Assembly: GCA_945221685.1 (NCBI GenBank)
Contig: CALYNN010000041.1
Coordinates: 1 to 10,491 of the forward strand
DNA: 10,491 bases
DNA from: an uncultured Clostridia bacterium
Lineage (GTDB): Bacteria; Bacillota; Clostridia; Oscillospirales; Acutalibacteraceae
Direction: 5' to 3'
Part shown: piece by piece, positions 1 through 6,893 of the stretch
Layout: every line of letters begins with the position of its first letter
How positions within the stretch are numbered: position 1 is the stretch's first letter
The notes under the pieces: generated by a model
Databases searched by the model: none
What the model was told of the DNA's origin: nothing
Seen by the model: only the letters and a program-made list of their open reading frames with translations
Position numbers and translations under genes: made by a program

Positions 1-50
1 TACGAGATCATGCCTAGTCGCGTGGGCTCGGAGATGTGTATAAGAGACAG
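1..50 (+). other. Illumina Nextera i7 adapter with Tn5 mosaic end (library artefact)
   Basis: This is synthetic sequence left on the contig end. Bases 1-8 (TACGAGAT) are the end of the P7 flow-cell primer, 9-16 (CATGCCTA) match the i7 index oligo known as N706, 17-31 are the Nextera read-2 primer part, and 32-50 (AGATGTGTATAAGAGACAG) are the 19-bp Tn5 mosaic end. Only one base differs from the adapter as I remember it: G instead of T at 20. Genomic sequence starts at 51. An apparent start codon at 10 lies in the adapter and gives the false N-terminus MPSRVGSEMCIRDR, a string that appears as a contaminant in protein databases. It should be trimmed before annotation. Confidence 0.98.
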
Positions 51-51
51 G

Positions 52-768
52 CTTACCTCAATAAAGGGCTGGGGAGAAACCCTGTATTACGGTGCCGGCA
101 ATAATTTTGACGAGGTTACAAAAAAAGGCTTGGAAATTATCGTTAAGGAAGCAGGCAGACTCGAAGGCTTTGTGGAAGAGCTTCTTGACTTTTCAAGGCT
201 TCAAAGCGGCAGAATGAGGCTTAAGCTTGCCAAAACCGATATTTTTGCAGAGCTTGATGAAACGGTTTTCACCTTCCGTGAAAGGGCTATGCGAGAGGGA
301 ATAGAGGTTAAATACAGTATTCCCGAGGTTCCTGCCATTGCCGATGCAGACGCAAACAGGCTTAAGCAGGTATTTATGAATATTCTTGATAATGCGCTTA
401 AATATTCAAGAGCACCTTCTAAAATTTTCGTTAAGGCAGGCTTTACAAAGCTTGAGGGAAAAAGCTTTATCAGCATTGCCATTGCAGATCAGGGCTGCGG
501 TATCAGCAAGGAGGATTTACCTCATGTTAAGGATAAATTTTACAAGGCGAATGTTTCCGTAAGAGGCTCGGGAATAGGCCTTGCGGTAACAAACGAAATT
601 ATAAATCTTCATAACGGAAGGCTTGAAATAGACAGCGAGGAGGGCAAGGGAACCCTTGTTACAATTTATCTTCCCGTTGAAAATGAACCAAGCGAAAATG
701 AGCTTCAGGAAATAAGTCAGGCTCATACGGATGAAGAAATTAATCAGGGTACGGAAATGAAAGGTTAA
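52..768 (+). CDS. Sensor histidine kinase, 3' part only (5' end lost at contig edge)
   Basis: C-terminal transmitter part of a membrane two-component sensor kinase that autophosphorylates on His and passes phosphate to a response regulator (not in the window). The first genomic residues, LTSIKGWGETL, are the tail of an H-box of the form HELRTPLTSIKG, and base 51 fits the last base of the Pro codon, so the cut lies about five residues after the catalytic His. The remainder of the dimerisation helix pair follows. Then come the N-box (VFMNILDNALKYS, about 370-408), the G1 box DQGCGI (487-504), the F-box KDKFYKA (529-549) and the G2 box GSGIGLAV (568-591), so the ATPase domain is complete. A polar tail of about 30 residues ends at TAA. 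The sensor and membrane segments are missing. The architecture resembles PhoR/ResE/WalK-type kinases, but the signal cannot be inferred. yqhQ begins 2 nt after the stop. Confidence 0.93.
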   Translation, partial: LTSIKGWGETLYYGAGNNFDEVTKKGLEIIVKEAGRLEGFVEELLDFSRLQSGRMRLKLAKTDIFAELDETVFTFRERAMREGIEVKYSIPEVPAIADADANRLKQVFMNILDNALKYSRAPSKIFVKAGFTKLEGKSFISIAIADQGCGISKEDLPHVKDKFYKANVSVRGSGIGLAVTNEIINLHNGRLEIDSEEGKGTLVTIYLPVENEPSENELQEISQAHTDEEINQGTEMKG

Positions 769-770
769 TT

Positions 771-1751
771 ATGAGCGATAAAAGCGATAAAAAAATACAT
801 AAAACCTCTGTAGGCGGTCAGGCACTGATTGAGGGAATTATGATGCAGGGTCCAAAGGGCATTGCAACCGCCGTAAGAAAAACAGACGGCGAGATTCTTG
901 TTGAGCATCACGATGTTAAACGCATAAGAGATAAAAATAAATTTCTTGCACTGCCGATTATCAGAGGTGTTGTAGGATTTTTTGAATCAATGATGCTGGG
1001 ATATAAAATGCTTATGTATTCTGCCGAAGCCTCGGGTATGGAGGATTTGGAAGATGTTGAAATGAATAAATTTGAAAAATGGCTTACAGAAAAGCTTGGC
1101 GACAAATTTATGAATACTATAATGTTTATCGCAACAATCATCGGCTTCGCCTTGGCATTCGTAATTTTCTTTTATCTTCCCGTGCTTGCCTTCAATAAGC
1201 TTAACGAATGGTGCGGTGGTTCGTTAACCGCCTGGCAGGGAACAATAGAGGGTGTGATTAAAATCATCATCTTTGTTGTTTATATTGCCCTTGTCAGTCG
1301 TATGAAGGATATAAACAGAACCTTTAGGTATCACGGTGCAGAGCATAAATCCATCGCCTGCTACGAAGCGGGAATGGAGCTTACCGTTGAAAATGTAAAA
1401 AAATGCTCTCGCTTTCATCCCCGTTGCGGCACATCGTTTATTTTTGTTATGCTCATTTTGAGTATAGTAATAAGCACGGTGCTGTCGAAAATTTTTCCCG
1501 GTATTGCACAAATAAGAGTTCTTTGGATGTTGCTGAAATTAGCGTTTATTCCGCTTGTTATGGGCGTCGGCTATGAATTCATCAAATATGCCGGCAGGCA
1601 CGATAATCTTTTTGTAAAAATTGTGTCAGCCCCCGGTCTTTGGATGCAAAGGCTTACTACAAGAGAACCGGACGACGATATTATTGAGGTTGGAATTGAA
1701 GCCTTAAAAGCAGTAATAACCGATAATCCGGAGGATGATGAAATAAAATGA
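771..1751 (+). CDS. yqhQ: YqhQ family membrane protein (DUF1385)
   Basis: 326-residue membrane protein of the DUF1385/YqhQ family, usually described as a predicted metal-dependent enzyme; no reaction is established as far as I know. The hallmark N-terminal motif is GGQALIEGIMMQGP (residues 15-28). Hydrophobic segments lie at about 115-140, 157-176, 221-240 and 248-268. Between the second and third is a His/Cys cluster, H188-x3-H192-x4-C197 and C212-x3-H216-x2-C219, suited to binding a metal or forming an active site at the membrane face. The acidic C-terminal tail is probably cytoplasmic. The ATG at 771 is preceded by AAAGG at 760-764 with a 6-nt spacer, so the site partly precedes the kinase stop and the two genes are likely translationally coupled. 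The stop TGA overlaps the prmC start (ATGA), and the yqhQ-prmC pairing is common in Firmicutes, where prfA often follows. Here prfA is absent. Confidence 0.9.
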   Translation: MSDKSDKKIHKTSVGGQALIEGIMMQGPKGIATAVRKTDGEILVEHHDVKRIRDKNKFLALPIIRGVVGFFESMMLGYKMLMYSAEASGMEDLEDVEMNKFEKWLTEKLGDKFMNTIMFIATIIGFALAFVIFFYLPVLAFNKLNEWCGGSLTAWQGTIEGVIKIIIFVVYIALVSRMKDINRTFRYHGAEHKSIACYEAGMELTVENVKKCSRFHPRCGTSFIFVMLILSIVISTVLSKIFPGIAQIRVLWMLLKLAFIPLVMGVGYEFIKYAGRHDNLFVKIVSAPGLWMQRLTTREPDDDIIEVGIEALKAVITDNPEDDEIK

Positions 1752-2569
1752 CGCTGAAGGAAGCGTATCTATACTGTTGCGATTACCTGAAAAATGCCGA
1801 TATAGATGAGGCTGATTTTAAGGCAATGTGCGTTGCCTGCAGTGTTGCAGGTGTTAAAAACAGCAGTTACCTAATTAACAAAAACCGTGAGTTTGATTTC
1901 AGCGGTATTGAAAGACTCCTTGAAAGGCTGAAAAGCCGCGAGCCGCTTCAGTATGTATTAGGTAAATGGGATTTTTTAGACGGTGAATTTTATGTTGGAA
2001 AGGGCGTTTTGATACCCCGTCCCGAAACCGAGGAACTTGTTCAGCTTGCAGTAAGCTATATAAAAAATCTCGGTGAGTGTATTGTTTATGATTTGTGTGC
2101 CGGTTCAGGCTGCATAGGCGTAAGCGTTGCAAGGGCGTGTCCGTCTGCAAAAATTTTCCTTGTTGAAAAAAGCAGCGACGCGTGTTATTATCTTAAGAAA
2201 AATGCCCAAGGAATTTCAAATGCAGAAATTATTTGCGACGATATAAATAATACAGACGGCTTGCCTAAGGCAGATGTTATAATTTCAAATCCGCCGTATA
2301 TAAAAACAGATGAGCTTTTCTCTCTTGAGCAGGAGGTTTTACAGGAGCCGATTATGGCGCTTGACGGAGGGACGGACGGCTTTGATTTTTACAGAATAAT
2401 TAATGATAAGTGGGCGTGTATGCTCGAAAAAGACGGAGCACTGTTTCTTGAAATAGGAGAAGCGCAGGGCGAAGAAATTAAATCAGTGCTCAGCAATTTT
2501 ACCGATGTTCGGGTTATAAAGGATTTATATAATAACGACAGAATTGTTACCGCACGCAAAAATCGGTAA
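1748..2569 (+). CDS. prmC: Peptide chain release factor N5-glutamine methyltransferase PrmC (HemK)
   Basis: Methylates the glutamine of the GGQ motif in release factors RF1 and RF2 with S-adenosylmethionine, which increases the efficiency of peptide release. At 273 residues it is normal length. An N-terminal helical domain (about 1-80) binds the release factor. The Rossmann methyltransferase core follows with PRPETEELV (90-98), the SAM-binding motif DLCAGSGCIG (115-124), the acidic E140 that ends strand 2, and the diagnostic catalytic NPPY motif (181-184) that holds the substrate amide. The ATG overlaps the yqhQ stop by 4 nt, so translation is probably coupled. The usual partner prfA is not next to it; the next gene, 33 nt on, is an M50 protease. 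Confidence 0.96.
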   Translation: MTLKEAYLYCCDYLKNADIDEADFKAMCVACSVAGVKNSSYLINKNREFDFSGIERLLERLKSREPLQYVLGKWDFLDGEFYVGKGVLIPRPETEELVQLAVSYIKNLGECIVYDLCAGSGCIGVSVARACPSAKIFLVEKSSDACYYLKKNAQGISNAEIICDDINNTDGLPKADVIISNPPYIKTDELFSLEQEVLQEPIMALDGGTDGFDFYRIINDKWACMLEKDGALFLEIGEAQGEEIKSVLSNFTDVRVIKDLYNNDRIVTARKNR

Positions 2570-2602
2570 ACGAAAGAAAAATTTCAACAGAGGAATGATT
2601 AT

Positions 2603-3283
2603 ATGAGTGAACTTATACAAATGTTTCAGGACGGCGATTATCTCGGCCTTATGATTATAATTATGTCAAAGGCGTTTGTTGTGTTCTGCTGTTTGCCTAT
2701 CCACGAGCTTGCTCATGCTATTGTTGCCAATAAATGCGGCGACGATACCGCAAGGCTTCAGGGCAGACTTACCTTAAACCCCTTTGCCCATCTTGATTTC
2801 GTCGGTACCGTAATGATTTTCTTCTTCGGCATTGGCTATGCAAAGCCTGTGCCCGTTAATCCTGCAAGACTTAAGCATCCGAGAAAGGATATGGCACTTA
2901 TCTCTGTTGCAGGTCCTATATCAAATTTTTTAATGAGCTTTATTTCAATATTTATTTGCTATGCTCTTTTTGCTTTCGGAGGAGAAAATGCCGCAGTCAA
3001 TGCAGTAGCAAGCTTTTTCTATTATGCCGCAATGGTAAATGTTTCGCTTGCAGTATTTAATCTTTTACCTGTTCCTCCACTTGACGGTGCAAAATTCTTT
3101 TCGGCTGTTTTACCCGATAAAATTTATTTCAAGCTTATGAAGTACGACAGGTATATTATGATAGGTCTTTTGATTTTACTGTTTACCGGCGTGCTTGATA
3201 CTCCTTTAAGCATAATAACAAATTTCTTTATTAAAATTATTTCATTTATACCAAAACTTATTTTCGGAGTTACTGTTTATTGA
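2603..3283 (+). CDS. Site-2-type intramembrane zinc metalloprotease (M50 family)
   Basis: Polytopic membrane protease of peptidase family M50, the rhomboid-like site-2 protease group without PDZ or CBS domains (226 residues). The zinc site is HELAH at residues 34-38 (H34, E35, H38) inside the first core membrane helix. GRLTLNPFAHLD (54-65) and AGPISN (103-108) are family motifs, and NLLPVPPLDGAK (153-164) supplies the third zinc ligand D161. About six hydrophobic segments are visible. The closest well-known relative type is SpoIVFB, but this small soluble-domain-free form is widespread in Clostridia next to scpA and its substrate is unknown. AGAGGA at 2589-2594 sits 8 nt before the ATG. The stop TGA shares its last base with the scpA ATG. 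Confidence 0.93.
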   Translation: MSELIQMFQDGDYLGLMIIIMSKAFVVFCCLPIHELAHAIVANKCGDDTARLQGRLTLNPFAHLDFVGTVMIFFFGIGYAKPVPVNPARLKHPRKDMALISVAGPISNFLMSFISIFICYALFAFGGENAAVNAVASFFYYAAMVNVSLAVFNLLPVPPLDGAKFFSAVLPDKIYFKLMKYDRYIMIGLLILLFTGVLDTPLSIITNFFIKIISFIPKLIFGVTVY

Positions 3284-4005
3284 TGGAAAAATTAAGCTAT
3301 AAAATAGATGTGTTTGAAGGGCCTATGGACCTGCTTTTGCATCTGATTTCAAAGCATAAACTGAATATTAATGATATTCCTATTGCAGAGCTTGTTAATC
3401 AGTATCTTGATTATGTAAGGCAGATGCAGGAGCAGGATTTTGATGTTGCCGGTGAATTTTTGGAAATGGCGGCAAGGCTTATTTATATAAAAACCGTGTC
3501 GCTTCTTCCGAAGCACGAGGAAGCAGAAATACTGAAAAAGGAGCTGACGGGAGAGCTTATTGAATACCGCGACTGTAAGCTTATGGCTGAAAAGCTTTCC
3601 CATCAAACAGACGGCTTTAACCGCTTTGTAAGACCTCCTCAGCAGGGAATGGTAAATTATGACTATGAGCGCTTCCACGAGGGAGAAGAGCTTTTAAACG
3701 CTTATATAAGCGCCGCCGGCAGAGGCAGAAGAAAGCTTCCTCCGCCGCTGGACAGCTTTAAGGTTATAGTTGCAAAAAAATTTGTTGCAGTAGCTACTAA
3801 GGTTAATTCGGTTTTAAAAAAGCTTTTAGGCGGAAAAAGGGTTAAATTTATGACTCTTTTTCAGGATGCTCAAACAAAAAGCGATATGGTCGCTACCTTT
3901 CTTGCAGTGTTAGAGCTGGCAAAAAATAAAAAAATAACTATCGACGGTGATATGGCAAATCCGTCGGTGCAGATAGTAAATGAGGTAAATAATGTTGAAC
4001 AGTAA
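3283..4005 (+). CDS. scpA: Segregation and condensation protein A (ScpA, kleisin)
   Basis: Kleisin subunit of the bacterial SMC-ScpAB condensin, which bridges the SMC head domains and helps compact and segregate the replicated chromosome. The N-terminal motif KIDVFEGPMDLLLHLISKHK is typical, followed by IYIKTVSLLPK and a C-terminal winged-helix domain (about residues 190-240, FMTLFQDAQTKSDMVATFLA). Length (240 residues) is normal. Start choice: ATG at 3283 overlaps the preceding stop by one base (TGATG). An in-frame TTG at 3280 would add one residue and lies at a better distance (10 nt, against 13) from the GGAG at 3266-3269, so the start is uncertain by one codon. The last 14 nt overlap scpB, consistent with coupled, stoichiometric synthesis. 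Confidence 0.97.
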   Translation: MEKLSYKIDVFEGPMDLLLHLISKHKLNINDIPIAELVNQYLDYVRQMQEQDFDVAGEFLEMAARLIYIKTVSLLPKHEEAEILKKELTGELIEYRDCKLMAEKLSHQTDGFNRFVRPPQQGMVNYDYERFHEGEELLNAYISAAGRGRRKLPPPLDSFKVIVAKKFVAVATKVNSVLKKLLGGKRVKFMTLFQDAQTKSDMVATFLAVLELAKNKKITIDGDMANPSVQIVNEVNNVEQ

Positions 4006-4606
4006 CAAGCTTTTATCTGCTCTTGAAGCAATGCTGTTTGCCGCAGGAGATCCGGTTGACCCTGCAAAGCTTGCCGAGGTGCTTGATATTGATGTTGAAA
4101 ATGTAATAAAAATGCTCGGTCATCTTCAGGCGGAATACGACGAGAGGAACGGCGGACTGTGCCTTATTCGAGTTGACGGCAAGTATCAGCTTTGTACCCG
4201 TGAGGAATACGGCGAGCAGGTTAGGGGATTGCTTGAAATTAAAAAGAATTCCCCGTTAAGTCAGGCGGCATTTGAGGTGCTTGCAATAGTTGCTTACAAT
4301 AAAACCGTTACCCGTTCATTTATTGAGCAAATTCGCGGCGTAGATTGCAGCGGACCTGTTTCAAGTCTTGTTCAAAAAGGACTGATAGAAGAAAAGGGAA
4401 GGCTTGATTTGCCCGGAAGACCTTTGGTTTACGGTACTACTGACAGATTTTTAAGATGCTTTTCTCTTAACAGTCTTGAAGATTTGCCTGATTTACCCGA
4501 TGAAGAAAATAATGACGACGGCCAGACCTCCCTTTTCGAAAAGGAAGAAAAGGACAATAGCCTAATTAACGAAGCGGCTGAAGGCAATACGGAGGAGGGT
4601 GAATAA
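3992..4606 (+). CDS. scpB: Segregation and condensation protein B (ScpB)
   Basis: Partner of ScpA in the SMC condensin; forms a dimer of tandem winged-helix domains that binds the middle of the kleisin. Recognisable by LEAMLFAAGDPV near the N-terminus (first winged helix, about 8-85), PLSQAAFEVLAIVAYN (second domain) and the highly conserved GRLDLPGRPLVYGTTDRFL at about 137-155. The last 40 residues form an acidic, probably disordered tail. ATG at 3992 lies inside the end of scpA, with TGAGG at 3981-3985 as the ribosome-binding site within scpA. The stop TAA shares a base with the next ATG (TAATG). Confidence 0.97.
   Translation: MLNSNKLLSALEAMLFAAGDPVDPAKLAEVLDIDVENVIKMLGHLQAEYDERNGGLCLIRVDGKYQLCTREEYGEQVRGLLEIKKNSPLSQAAFEVLAIVAYNKTVTRSFIEQIRGVDCSGPVSSLVQKGLIEEKGRLDLPGRPLVYGTTDRFLRCFSLNSLEDLPDLPDEENNDDGQTSLFEKEEKDNSLINEAAEGNTEEGE
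4591..4599 (+). promoter_or_regulatory. Strong Shine-Dalgarno site for the DUF2953 gene
   Basis: GGAGGAGGG, embedded in the codons for the last residues of ScpB (EEGE end), lies 6 nt before ATG 4606. It supports that start and initiation separate from simple stop-restart coupling. Confidence 0.75.
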
Positions 4607-5388
4607 TGACAGCTTTTCTTATTGTTGTTGCAGTGCTTGCGGTTTTGATAACAGCCGTGCTTTGCCTTTCGGCTACTATAACGCTGATATACGATAACGG
4701 CTGGACCACAAAAATAAGCGTTCTTTTTATTGAAAAGGATATTGAGCTTTCAAAAATTCTTTCGTTCCTGCTGTTTCCTGAAAAAAAGGCAGAGCAGGCT
4801 GCGGAAAACAGTAAGAACAAAAAGAAGAAAGACAAAAAGGCAGAAGAAAACGCAAAGCCTCAATCCGAAACGGTTGTAAATGAAAATGCAGGCGATGTGC
4901 CTGATACTGAAAAATCGGTTGAAGAAAAAGCTTTGCCTCAGGAGGCAGGCGCTAAGTCCGATAACAGCAAGCCTCAAAAATCCAATCCCATTAAAAAGCT
5001 TTGGTACGACGAGGGCATTGTTGGTATGCTTTCCTTGGTATCAAATTTGATTGAAACTGCAAATTCTGCAATTTTAACTCTTTTTAGGGGTTTACATATT
5101 TACTCACTTTATGTTATGATAATAGTAGGCGGCGAAGATGCAGATGTGATTGCGCGCTCCTACGGCAGACTTTGTAAATATTACTATCCCGTTAAGGGAA
5201 TTATCCTAAACGGTATGAAGGTCGATAATTACGACGATTACATTCAGCCTGATTTCATAGCACCGAAAACGGAATTTGAAATGCAGCTTATTGCCGGCAT
5301 CAGCGTTGGACTTATTGTTAAAATGGCGCTTAAGGCAGTATTTGTATTTTTAAAGAATTTTATTAAAGATAGAAAAACAAATAAATAG
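4606..5388 (+). CDS. DUF2953 family membrane protein (YtfI-like)
   Basis: 260-residue protein of the DUF2953 family, the family of B. subtilis YtfI, which is encoded next to ytfJ (gerW) just as here. No biochemical function is known to me. It has an N-terminal membrane segment (about residues 4-24), a short beta-like stretch, then a long low-complexity Lys/Glu/Ala linker (about 60-130) of irregular composition. The conserved C-terminal part contains LFRGLHIYSLYVMIIVGGED (158-177) and a tail with a possible second hydrophobic segment (about 225-250) ending in a basic KDRKTNK. It ends with a TAG codon (5386-5388). The ytfJ reading frame begins 12 nt later in the same frame. Linkage to ytfJ and the dac gene suggests an envelope or spore role, by inference only. 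Confidence 0.85.
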   Translation: MTAFLIVVAVLAVLITAVLCLSATITLIYDNGWTTKISVLFIEKDIELSKILSFLLFPEKKAEQAAENSKNKKKKDKKAEENAKPQSETVVNENAGDVPDTEKSVEEKALPQEAGAKSDNSKPQKSNPIKKLWYDEGIVGMLSLVSNLIETANSAILTLFRGLHIYSLYVMIIVGGEDADVIARSYGRLCKYYYPVKGIILNGMKVDNYDDYIQPDFIAPKTEFEMQLIAGISVGLIVKMALKAVFVFLKNFIKDRKTNK

Positions 5389-5400
5389 GGGGACATAAAA

Positions 5401-5796
5401 ATGAAAGAAACTCCGGTAAACAAAATTATGGAAAATACGCTTGAAAAAATGCGTGAAATGGTTGATGTTTCAACCATTATCGGCGAGCCTATGGTAACAG
5501 GAACTACTACTCTTATTCCTGTTTCAAAGGTATCCTACGGCTTTACTTCAGGCGGCACCGACCTTCCGTCATAGCAAAATGCAGAGCTTTTCGGCGGCGG
5601 TGGCGGCGGCGGTATTACTATTACTCCCGTTGCTTTTATCGTAATTGAAAACGGTAAGTGCAGAATGATGCAGATTAATAATTACACATCTTCCGCAGAT
5701 AGAGCTATCGCGATGATTCCTGAGCTTGTTGACAAGGTGACCGAGCTTCTTAAAAGCGATAAAGCAGAGGATAAAGCAGACGAAGCTGCCGAATAA
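5401..5796 (+). pseudogene. ytfJ: GerW/YtfJ family sporulation protein, interrupted by an in-frame TAG
   Basis: A 131-codon reading frame of the GerW (Spore_YtfJ) family, whose B. subtilis member is made in the forespore and contributes to spore germination. The start MKETPVNKIMENTLEKMREM, the VDVSTIIGEPM segment, the SKVSYGFTSGG motif, a run of seven glycines (5593-5613) after LF, and ITPVAFIVIENGK are all in the expected order. Codon 58 (5572-5574) is TAG between Pro-Ser and Gln-Asn, where relatives as I recall them commonly have Lys; AAG to TAG is a single change. The frame is otherwise open on both sides to TAA 5794-5796, so nothing else is damaged. GGGGGA at 5388-5393 is a good ribosome-binding site, 7 nt before the ATG. 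Without readthrough only 57 residues would be made, lacking the Gly-rich core. It may be a sequencing error, a real nonsense mutation, or suppressed in vivo. Confidence 0.88.
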
Positions 5797-5806
5797 TATT
5801 ATAATT

Positions 5807-5843
5807 AATAATCACCTGCATATTAATTATGTGGGTGATTATT
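5807..5843 (+). terminator. Hairpin covering the start region of the dac gene (terminator or RBS-masking stem)
   Basis: AATAATCACC (5807-5816) pairs perfectly with GGTGATTATT (5834-5843). The stem extends inward through two G-U pairs to 5822/5828, giving about 16 bp around the 5-nt loop TTAAT. TTTTGTT follows at 5842-5848, so the element resembles a weak, AT-rich Rho-independent terminator for the upstream genes. The 3' arm also contains GGTGATT, the probable ribosome-binding site of the next gene, so it could instead, or as well, mask translation. Confidence 0.6.
5834..5840 (+). promoter_or_regulatory. Ribosome-binding site that favours the TTG start of the dac gene
   Basis: GGTGATT matches the downstream half of the extended anti-16S sequence (AAGGAGGTGAT) and lies 3-5 nt before TTG 5844. 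The alternative ATG at 5829 has no purine-rich site upstream and would place a hydrophobic WVIILL stretch before the Lys-Lys of the signal peptide. The site lies in the 3' arm of the hairpin. Confidence 0.5.
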
Positions 5844-6893
5844 TTGTTAAAGAAATTGTCGACAATATTTTTTGCACTCTTATTTATATTTGTTGTAAAT
5901 TCTTCCGTAAAGACCTACGCCGCTGATTGCAGTGCGGAATCTGCCATTGTTGTTGACGCAAAATCTATGACTGTGTTATATGAAAAAAACGCGTATGAAC
6001 AACGCTCCATTGCCTCAACAACTAAAATAATGACGGCATTAATTGCCCTTGAAAGCGGAAGGCTTGAGGAAACGGTAACGGTTAATAAAGCAATGCTTGA
6101 TACAGAGGGCTCGTCCCTCGGACTTGGCGAAAATGATAAAATCAGCCTGTATGATTTAGTGGTGGGAATGATGCTTGCTTCGGGTAACGACGCTGCTAAT
6201 GCTGTTGCTTTTTTTCTGTCGGATAGCATAGAAGGCTTTGCTGCCGAGATGAATAACAGAGCAGAAGAAATTGGAATGAAAAACACACTTTTTGTTACTC
6301 CATCGGGTCTTGACGAAAGTAATCATCACTCAACTGCGTTTGATATGGCGTTGTTAACCGCGGCGGCGGTTAAGCTTGACAGCTTCTGCAAAATTGTATC
6401 AATGCAAAAGGCCGAGATAACCGTTAATTCAAAAAAAATTACTGTTTATAACCACAACAGGCTTTTAAGCCTTGATAAAAATATTTTCGGTGTTAAGACG
6501 GGCTTTACCCAGCTTGCAGGCAGATGCCTTATTTCCGCAAAAAAATATAACGGCAACACGCTTATATGCGTTACCCTTAATGCGCCTGATGATTGGAATG
6601 ACCACCTTTCTCTTTATAAAAGCTGTCAAAAGCAATATAAAAAAATCAGCGTTTCAAATACAATAAGCTTTAATGCAGTCGGCGGAGAAAAGGAATTCTT
6701 TACAGGCTCTTACAGCGGAGAATACTATATTTTGGGAGAAATAAAATTCAGAACATTTTTTAAGCCTTTCTATTACTCGCCTATAAAAAGAGGTGATAAA
6801 ATAGGAGAGGTTTGGGTTTATAATAATAATGAAATAATTGAAAGACTGCCGATTGAGGCAGACGAGGATGTAAATTATGGCAGTATCAAATGA
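5844..6893 (+). CDS. D-alanyl-D-alanine carboxypeptidase, peptidase S11 (DacF-like)
   Basis: Penicillin-binding DD-carboxypeptidase that removes the terminal D-Ala from peptidoglycan stem peptides outside the membrane, limiting cross-linking. Using TTG 5844, the protein has 349 residues and begins MLKKLSTIFFALLFIFVV, a classical signal peptide with likely cleavage near TYA-A. The three active-site motifs are intact: STTK (Ser58, Lys61), SGN (113-115) and KTG (218-220). PSGLDESNHHST is another family motif. A beta-rich C-terminal domain (about 265-345) follows, without a clear amphipathic membrane anchor. An in-frame ATG at 5829 would add five residues (MWVII). Relatives include sporulation DacF and vegetative DacA, and the sequence alone does not decide between them; the ytfJ neighbour favours a spore link. 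The last 17 nt overlap rluB. Confidence 0.93.
   Translation: MLKKLSTIFFALLFIFVVNSSVKTYAADCSAESAIVVDAKSMTVLYEKNAYEQRSIASTTKIMTALIALESGRLEETVTVNKAMLDTEGSSLGLGENDKISLYDLVVGMMLASGNDAANAVAFFLSDSIEGFAAEMNNRAEEIGMKNTLFVTPSGLDESNHHSTAFDMALLTAAAVKLDSFCKIVSMQKAEITVNSKKITVYNHNRLLSLDKNIFGVKTGFTQLAGRCLISAKKYNGNTLICVTLNAPDDWNDHLSLYKSCQKQYKKISVSNTISFNAVGGEKEFFTGSYSGEYYILGEIKFRTFFKPFYYSPIKRGDKIGEVWVYNNNEIIERLPIEADEDVNYGSIK

Noticed and set aside
10..51. ATG at 10 as the true start of the histidine kinase
   Set aside because: It is inside the Nextera adapter; the kinase is truncated at the contig edge.
5572..5574. Selenocysteine or pyrrolysine at the amber codon
   Set aside because: Selenocysteine uses TGA. 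GerW proteins have no known pyrrolysine, and no supporting tRNA or pyl gene is visible.
5593..5613. GGC/GGT run in ytfJ as a frameshift or slippage site
   Set aside because: The seven-glycine stretch is a feature of the family and the frame stays correct on both sides.
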